The notes beneath the pieces are model-generated. The model was not told where the DNA came from, searched no databases, and saw nothing but the letters and a program-made list of their open reading frames with translations. From positions 1-46,482 of the forward strand of contig NZ_WJFC01000095.1 of the NCBI RefSeq assembly GCF_009725235.1: a stretch of 46,482 nt of DNA, in the 5' to 3' direction. Each line of letters opens with the position of its first letter. The stretch's first letter is position 1. Both the position numbers and the translations under genes were made by a program. Below are positions 41,240-46,482 of the stretch, piece by piece. The DNA comes from Scytonema sp. UIC 10036 (GTDB lineage Bacteria > Cyanobacteriota > Cyanobacteriia > Cyanobacteriales > Nostocaceae).

Positions 41240-44200
41240 CTACCTATACAACCAAACACGTAGTAGAGACAGCAATTGCTCGGTATCAACTGGTTTGGTA
41301 ATGTAATCCGATGCACCCGCTTCAATGCATTTTTCTCTGTCGCCTTGCATTGCCTTGGCAGTTAATGCGATGATTGGTAAAGATTTAAATTTACCGTGCT
41401 TGCGAATTTGACGTGTTGTTTCATAACCATCCATTTCAGGCATCATCACATCCATTAGAACTACATCAATGTCTGGCGTGTTTTCCAAAATATTAATGCC
41501 ATCTTTACCATTCTCTGCATATAAAACCTGCATTTGATAGCGCTCTAACATACTTGTCAGAGCAAAGATATTACGTACATCATCATCGACAACGAGAGCT
41601 TTTTTACCCGTAAGCACGCGATCGCTGGTATGCAACTGTTCTAATATTTGTCGCTTGGGTGCGGGTAATTCTGCCTGAACCCTGTGTAAGAATAAGGCTG
41701 TTTCGTCAAGGAGGCGTTCTGGAGAACGTACACCTTTGATAATAATTGTTTCTGCTAAGCGTTGCAGCTGAATGTCCTCTGTCCTAGTCAACTCCCTTGC
41801 AGTGTAGACAACGATCGGCAGGACTTCACCATTGGGATGTTGCTTGATTTGCTCAATGAGTTCAAACCCATTCATATCGGGTAAGCCCAAATCCAGAACT
41901 ACACAATCAAAACGCTGACTACGTATCGCTTCTAGGGCTTTAGCACCAGTACTTACAGCAGTGGTAACAACATCACTATTGCCAATCAATTCTACGATGC
42001 TATACCGTTGAGTTTCATCGTCTTCTACAACTAGCAGGTTTTTCACCCGACGTTCAACAAAACTTTTAATCTCAGTCAGCGCTTGATGCAACTCCTCAGT
42101 ACTTATAGGTTTTTTTTGGTAAGCAATCGCACCTAGTTGCAAGCCGCGTTGCTTTTCATCTTCCACAGTCATGATATGCACTGGGATGTGACGCGTATTC
42201 GGATCGTGTTTCAAGCGATCGAGCACCGTCCAACCATCCATTCCTGGTAAACGGATATCAAGCGCGATCGCTGCAGGCTGAAATTGCCGTGCGAGTGCCA
42301 AACCCGTACTACCATTATGGGCAACAATGCACTTGAACTCCATCTGTCGCGCCATATCTAAAAGGATGCGGGTAAAATTTAGGTCATCTTCCACAATGAG
42401 AAGTACGCGATCGCCTTCTTCGAGGTTACGCCTGTCATCAATTAGAGGACTGGGAGGGAGTGGGAGAGGAGAGGAAGGTGGGAGAGGAGAAGAAGGCGAG
42501 AGGGGGAGAGTGGGGGAAGTTGGAATTTTTGAATCTTGAGGGGGTAATTTTAAATTGTCTTGTCCAAGTGGTATGTAAAGTGTAAAAGTGCTACCCTCAC
42601 CCAGGCGACTGACAAGCTTAATTTCTCCACCTAGCAGGCGGGTAATTTCGCGGCTAATAGACAAGCCTAAACCAGTACCACCATACTTACGACTGGTAGT
42701 CCCATCTGCTTGTTGAAACGCCTCAAAAATGATTTTCTGTTTTTCAGGTGCAATGCCAATACCTGTATCGTTGACAGCAAAACCAATGACAATTTGAGCG
42801 CGATTTAAAGTTTCGCGATCGCGGCTCCATCCCCGTGTTGCAACAAAGATCCGCAAGCGGATTTCGCCTTGCTCTGTAAATTTAAAAGCATTTGCCAGCA
42901 AATTGTTCAACACTTGTTGCAAACGTTTTGCATCAGTCTGAAGACTTCTTGGGAGATCGGGAGCCGATTCAATGACGAAATTGAGTCCTTTCTCAACAGC
43001 AACTTGTCTGAAAGTACGTTCAACCTGCTCGTATAATTCGGCGATCGACACTTGGTCTATGTCAATTGACATCGTTCCCGATTCAATTTTAGCTAAGTTG
43101 AGAATATCATTGATTAATGCTAAAAGGTCTTTACCCGACGAGTAAATTGTGCTACAGTATTCGACTTGCTTGTCAGTTAGATTACCATCTACGTTATCTG
43201 CTAGCAACTTAGCCAAAATTAGCAAACTGTTTAGCGGTGTCCGCAATTCGTGGGACATATTTGCCAGAAACTCTGACTTGTATTGTGAAGAAAGCGCCAA
43301 TTGTCCTGCTTTTTCTTCCAAAGAGAATCTTGCATATTCAATTTCTTGATTCTTGCGTTCGACTTCTTTTTTTTCTGCGGACAGTAACTCTGTCTTTTCT
43401 TCAAGTTCAGCGTTTAACTGCTGTAATTCTTCGTTAGATTGCTGTAACTCTCGTTGCTGTTGAATCAAAAGTTCTTCCGATGCTTGCAACTCAGCCGCTT
43501 GTTGTTCCAATCGTTCGTTACTCTGCTTGAGTTCTTCTTGCTGATTTTGCAACTGTTGCGCTAAAGTTTGGGACTGTTGCAGCAGTTGTTGAGTACGAGT
43601 ATCAGAATTAATCGTATTTAATACGACACCAATAGTTTCAGTGACTTGATCTAGGAATGTTAGATGAATATCTTGAAAGCGTTGAAAGGAGGCTAGCTCT
43701 ATCGCTGCTATGACTTGATTTTCAAATAATACAGGTAGCACGATAATATTCAACGGTTTAGCTTCTCCCAAACCAGAAACAATACTGATGTAATCACTCG
43801 GTACATCTGTTAGTATAATTTTTTGTTTTTCTAGAGCACATTGTCCAACCAATCCTTCCCCCAGACGGAATTGATTAGATAGGTGCTTGCGTTGCTGGTA
43901 AGCATAGCTATTGAGAAGCTTTAGCATTGGCTGCTTATCAACAGAATCCAATATATAAAACACACCTTGTTGTGCGCTTACTAACGGTGCTAGCTCACTG
44001 AGAACCATTCTTGAAACTGTTTCTTGACTTCTTTGACCTTGTAACATTTGGCTAAATTTAGCTAGATTGGATTTCAGCCAGTTTTCTTGATTGTTTCTAA
44101 GAGTTGTCTCCCGTAAATTGACAATCATTTGGTTAAACGCTTGCGCTAACACCCCAATTTCATCTTGGCGCTTTCCAGTAGATACACTCAAAGATAAATC

Positions 44201-44881
44201 TCCTGTTGCCAACTTTTGAGTCACTATAGAGATTTCTTGCAAAGGTTTAGAAATATTTCTATTGAGATAAATAGCAATTAAAGTTAAAAATAGAAAAGAT
44301 AACGGGATACCATAAACAAGAGTATCAATTGCTTGTTTGGTAGCTAATTGAGTTGAGAGAGAACGCTGTTCTAATAATTTACGCTCCTCTGTTTCCATCT
44401 CAGTAATTATGCGCCGTATTTCATCTGTCACCGTTTTGCCATTATCTGTTCTTAAGAATTGCCTGATAGATTCAATTCCTCGTTTGTCTTGTAAGAAAAT
44501 AGAATTTTGAATATTAGCTAATTTCCGGTCAACTCTTGGTTTTAAAGCATCTAGTCGGCGCTGCTGGTTGGGGTTATCTGCTGTTAGTTCGCGAAGATTT
44601 TTGACTGTCTTATCAATAACTGAAAGTGTGATATTGTAAGATTCCAAATAACGCCTGTCCCCAGTTAGTAGGTAGTCACGTTGTACTGTTTCAGAATCTT
44701 TAAGCTGAGAAACTAAATCATTTAACTTTCCAAGCACCTCATAAGTATGAGTTTGCCAGCGAGAATTTTCAATAAGATTATTGGTAGTGCGGTATGCAAT
44801 GAATCCAACAGTACCAAGAATTGCTAACCCTAATGCAAAACTTGCGCCTATCTTGTAGCCAATTCTTAGATTAGAAAACAT
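41240..44881 (-). CDS. Large hybrid histidine kinase: CHASE3-HAMP-GAF-HisKA-HATPase-REC-REC-REC
   Basis: A 1213-residue membrane kinase. Transmembrane helix 12-31, CHASE3-like helical sensor (about 35-185), second helix (about 190-207), HAMP (about 208-262), GAF (about 285-425), long Gln/Glu coiled coil (about 430-535), HisKA with His544 (MSHELRTPLN), HATPase (about 655-780), Ser/Pro/Leu linker (about 790-822) and three receivers (about 828-945, 950-1065, 1085-1210). All three keep their Asp ([30 protein letters not shown]). The linker is encoded by purine-rich repeat DNA (42448-42520). This is a typical cyanobacterial phosphorelay architecture; the signal is unknown. A close paralogue of its receiver half begins 256 bases upstream. 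Confidence 0.93.
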   Translation of the reverse strand: MFSNLRIGYKIGASFALGLAILGTVGFIAYRTTNNLIENSRWQTHTYEVLGKLNDLVSQLKDSETVQRDYLLTGDRRYLESYNITLSVIDKTVKNLRELTADNPNQQRRLDALKPRVDRKLANIQNSIFLQDKRGIESIRQFLRTDNGKTVTDEIRRIITEMETEERKLLEQRSLSTQLATKQAIDTLVYGIPLSFLFLTLIAIYLNRNISKPLQEISIVTQKLATGDLSLSVSTGKRQDEIGVLAQAFNQMIVNLRETTLRNNQENWLKSNLAKFSQMLQGQRSQETVSRMVLSELAPLVSAQQGVFYILDSVDKQPMLKLLNSYAYQQRKHLSNQFRLGEGLVGQCALEKQKIILTDVPSDYISIVSGLGEAKPLNIIVLPVLFENQVIAAIELASFQRFQDIHLTFLDQVTETIGVVLNTINSDTRTQQLLQQSQTLAQQLQNQQEELKQSNERLEQQAAELQASEELLIQQQRELQQSNEELQQLNAELEEKTELLSAEKKEVERKNQEIEYARFSLEEKAGQLALSSQYKSEFLANMSHELRTPLNSLLILAKLLADNVDGNLTDKQVEYCSTIYSSGKDLLALINDILNLAKIESGTMSIDIDQVSIAELYEQVERTFRQVAVEKGLNFVIESAPDLPRSLQTDAKRLQQVLNNLLANAFKFTEQGEIRLRIFVATRGWSRDRETLNRAQIVIGFAVNDTGIGIAPEKQKIIFEAFQQADGTTSRKYGGTGLGLSISREITRLLGGEIKLVSRLGEGSTFTLYIPLGQDNLKLPPQDSKIPTSPTLPLSPSSPLPPSSPLPLPPSPLIDDRRNLEEGDRVLLIVEDDLNFTRILLDMARQMEFKCIVAHNGSTGLALARQFQPAAIALDIRLPGMDGWTVLDRLKHDPNTRHIPVHIMTVEDEKQRGLQLGAIAYQKKPISTEELHQALTEIKSFVERRVKNLLVVEDDETQRYSIVELIGNSDVVTTAVSTGAKALEAIRSQRFDCVVLDLGLPDMNGFELIEQIKQHPNGEVLPIVVYTARELTRTEDIQLQRLAETIIIKGVRSPERLLDETALFLHRVQAELPAPKRQILEQLHTSDRVLTGKKALVVDDDVRNIFALTSMLERYQMQVLYAENGKDGINILENTPDIDVVLMDVMMPEMDGYETTRQIRKHGKFKSLPIIALTAKAMQGDREKCIEAGASDYITKPVDTEQLLSLLRVWLYR

Positions 44882-45137
44882 TTTTGGCTCTTCCGGTGGT
44901 TTTATGGTACAGCATTAAAATTCCAGTTTTATAGAAAATCTCAAAAACTTAAAATCCAGTTACAGCAAGGAGTTCAGCCTGTAATTAGGTTTGATTTATT
45001 ATTCTGTTCCATAAAATGTACTGAAGAACCACATTTTTTAGCAAATAATAATAATTTAGATTTTAGATTCCTCTCGTTCCCAGCCTCAGGTTGGGAACAA
45101 GGAAAACTGGTCACTGGTCACTGGTCACTGGTCACTG
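44882..45137. repeat. Spacer with palindromic repeat and TGGTCAC heptamer array
   Basis: GTTCCCAGCCTCAGGTTGGGAAC (about 45074-45096) belongs to the dispersed palindrome family of 11845-11865. It is followed by four CTGGTCA heptamers (about 45104-45133) that end one base short of the paralogous kinase stop codon. The same TGGTCACTGGTCACTG string lies just after the stop of the other kinase (41222-41238). Confidence 0.85.
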
Positions 45138-46482
45138 TTACCTATACAACCAAACGCGCAGCAGTGAGAGCAATTGCTCGGTATCTACTGGTTTGGTAAT
45201 GTAATCTGATGCACCAGCTTCAATACATTTTTCTCTGTCACCCTGCATTGCCTTAGCAGTCAGCGCCACAATGGGTAGAGATTTAAATTTACTGTCTTGA
45301 CGAATCAAGCGAGTTGTTTCATAACCATCCATTTCAGGCATCATGACATCCATCAACACAATATCAATATCTGGTGTCTTTCGTAAAAGTTCAATGCCAT
45401 CTCTACCATTTTCAGCATACAGAACCTGCATTTGGTAGCGTTCCAACATACTGGTGAGAGCAAAAATGTTGCGTACATCGTCATCTATGATGAGAACTTT
45501 TTTGGTGACAAGCACGGGGTCAGAATTTTGCAATTTTTCCAGTATTTGTTGCGTTGGTGCGGGTAATTCAGCTTGAACTCTATGCAAGAACAAAGCCGTT
45601 TCATCCAAAAGACGTTCTGGAGAACGTACATCCTTGACAATTATTGTTTCTGCCAAGCGCCGAAGTTGAGTGTCTTCTGTCCGAGTTAACTCTCTTGCCG
45701 TGTAGACAATAATTGGGAGTGCTTCACCATTGGGGTGTTGCTTAATTCTTTCGATAAGTTCAAACCCAGTCATATCAGGTAATCCCAAATCGAGAACAAG
45801 GCAATCAAAATGTTTGTTGCGTACAGCTTCTAACGCCTCAGTGCCTGTTTTGACAGCCGTGGTGGCAACATCACTGTTACCAATCAATTCTACAATGCTA
45901 TGACGTTGAGTATCATCATCTTCTACTACCAACAAACTCTTAACTCGACGTTCGACAAAACCTTTTATCTTGTTTAACGCTTGATGCAAGGCTTCGCTGC
46001 TAACTGGCTTTTGCAAGTAAGCGATTGCACCTAGTTGCAAACCACGTTGCCGCCCTTCCTCAACTGTCATAATATGTACTGGAATATGACGGGTTTTGAG
46101 GTCATGCTTTAAGCGGTCGAGCACCGTCCAACCATCCATTCCCGGTAAGCGAATATCCAAAATGATAGCAGCAGGCTGAAATTGTTGTGCTAAAGCTAAC
46201 CCCGTACTACCGTTGGCAGCAACGATACATTTAAATCCTTGTTGCCGTGCCAAGTCTAACAGAATGCGCCCAAAATTCAAGTCATCTTCAATAATCAGCA
46301 GTAAGCGATCGCCCGCTTCAATATTGCCCCTATCGTCAATCAGGGGATTGGCAATTGGGGAATTAGGAGTTGGCAGTTGGGAATGAGAGTTGGGACTGGG
46401 GGTTAACGTAGAAGTTGGAGTGGGAATGTATGGTAGTTCCCAAGGAATAGAAGAGTTGGGGGATGTGGGGACTGGGGAAGCG
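45138..46482 (-). CDS. Hybrid histidine kinase paralogue, C-terminal part (three receivers), truncated by window edge
   Basis: The frame is open from the stop at 45138 to the right edge, so the gene continues outside; the first in-frame ATG (46280) is internal. The visible 447 codons encode a Pro/Ser/Thr-rich linker (46320-46482) and three receiver domains with intact Asp residues ([30 protein letters not shown]) ending VWLYR. The receivers match those of the neighbouring 1213-residue kinase at most positions, so the two are recent tandem duplicates, whereas the linkers differ because each is made of a different repeat. The kinase core presumably lies beyond the edge. Confidence 0.93.
   Translation of the reverse strand, partial: ASPVPTSPNSSIPWELPYIPTPTSTLTPSPNSHSQLPTPNSPIANPLIDDRGNIEAGDRLLLIIEDDLNFGRILLDLARQQGFKCIVAANGSTGLALAQQFQPAAIILDIRLPGMDGWTVLDRLKHDLKTRHIPVHIMTVEEGRQRGLQLGAIAYLQKPVSSEALHQALNKIKGFVERRVKSLLVVEDDDTQRHSIVELIGNSDVATTAVKTGTEALEAVRNKHFDCLVLDLGLPDMTGFELIERIKQHPNGEALPIIVYTARELTRTEDTQLRRLAETIIVKDVRSPERLLDETALFLHRVQAELPAPTQQILEKLQNSDPVLVTKKVLIIDDDVRNIFALTSMLERYQMQVLYAENGRDGIELLRKTPDIDIVLMDVMMPEMDGYETTRLIRQDSKFKSLPIVALTAKAMQGDREKCIEAGASDYITKPVDTEQLLSLLRVWLYR

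Overview
The window looks like a chromosome segment of a filamentous, probably heterocyst-forming cyanobacterium (Nostocales-like). The grounds are the PSII subunit psbU, a CRR6-type NDH-1 assembly factor, BtpA, a VKOR-thioredoxin fusion, MEP-pathway genes ispG and ispD, abundant GCGATCGC (HIP1) octamers, and many intergenic heptanucleotide (STRR-type) arrays. Species cannot be fixed by eye. I see no rRNA, tRNA, CRISPR array, intact insertion sequence or prophage.

Layout. 1-719: repeat-rich leader. 719-4177: EF-G-like GTPase, then an accessory patch with two gene remnants (Uma2, DUF433) and one intact Uma2 nuclease-fold gene. 4242-6269: a sensor kinase whose GAF domain carries both cysteine motifs of DXCF-type cyanobacteriochromes behind a degenerate receiver. 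6420-9345: small conserved protein, C-terminal processing peptidase, ispG. 9701-11770: two toxin-antitoxin operons flanking a cysteine hydrolase; both antitoxins are open, both toxins are cut by one in-frame stop. 11957-16704: LysM/M23 peptidase, HtrA/Deg protease, DUF760, scpB, ispD. 16849-23626: GT9 glycosyltransferase, an unknown protein, CRR6, DUF3120, psbU, nadB and a small membrane protein. 24240-28456 (minus strand): CHASE2-PAS-GGDEF cyclase, VKOR-thioredoxin, btpA. 29206-33544: rimO, a CrhR-like RNA helicase, an unknown protein and a CHAT-type remnant. 33965-36514 (minus strand): two secreted proteins and a candidate 34-residue ORF below a perfect CRP-type palindrome. 36999-39941: a membrane protein, an intracellular subtilase and a separate protein resembling that subtilase's own prodomain. 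40022-46482 (minus strand): FAD oxidoreductase and two paralogous hybrid kinases, the second running off the right edge.

How the genes fit together. Photosynthesis and redox upkeep (psbU, CRR6, btpA, VKOR, Ctp and Deg proteases) and core metabolism (MEP pathway, NAD synthesis, translation) are interleaved with signalling proteins (a candidate photosensor kinase, a diguanylate cyclase, two large hybrid kinases) and decaying conflict-type genes. A cross-cutting feature is the heptamer arrays: they sit between most gene pairs, form long inverted repeats, and supply the last codons and stop of at least five genes. Other repeats have entered reading frames in nadB, the FAD oxidoreductase and a kinase linker.
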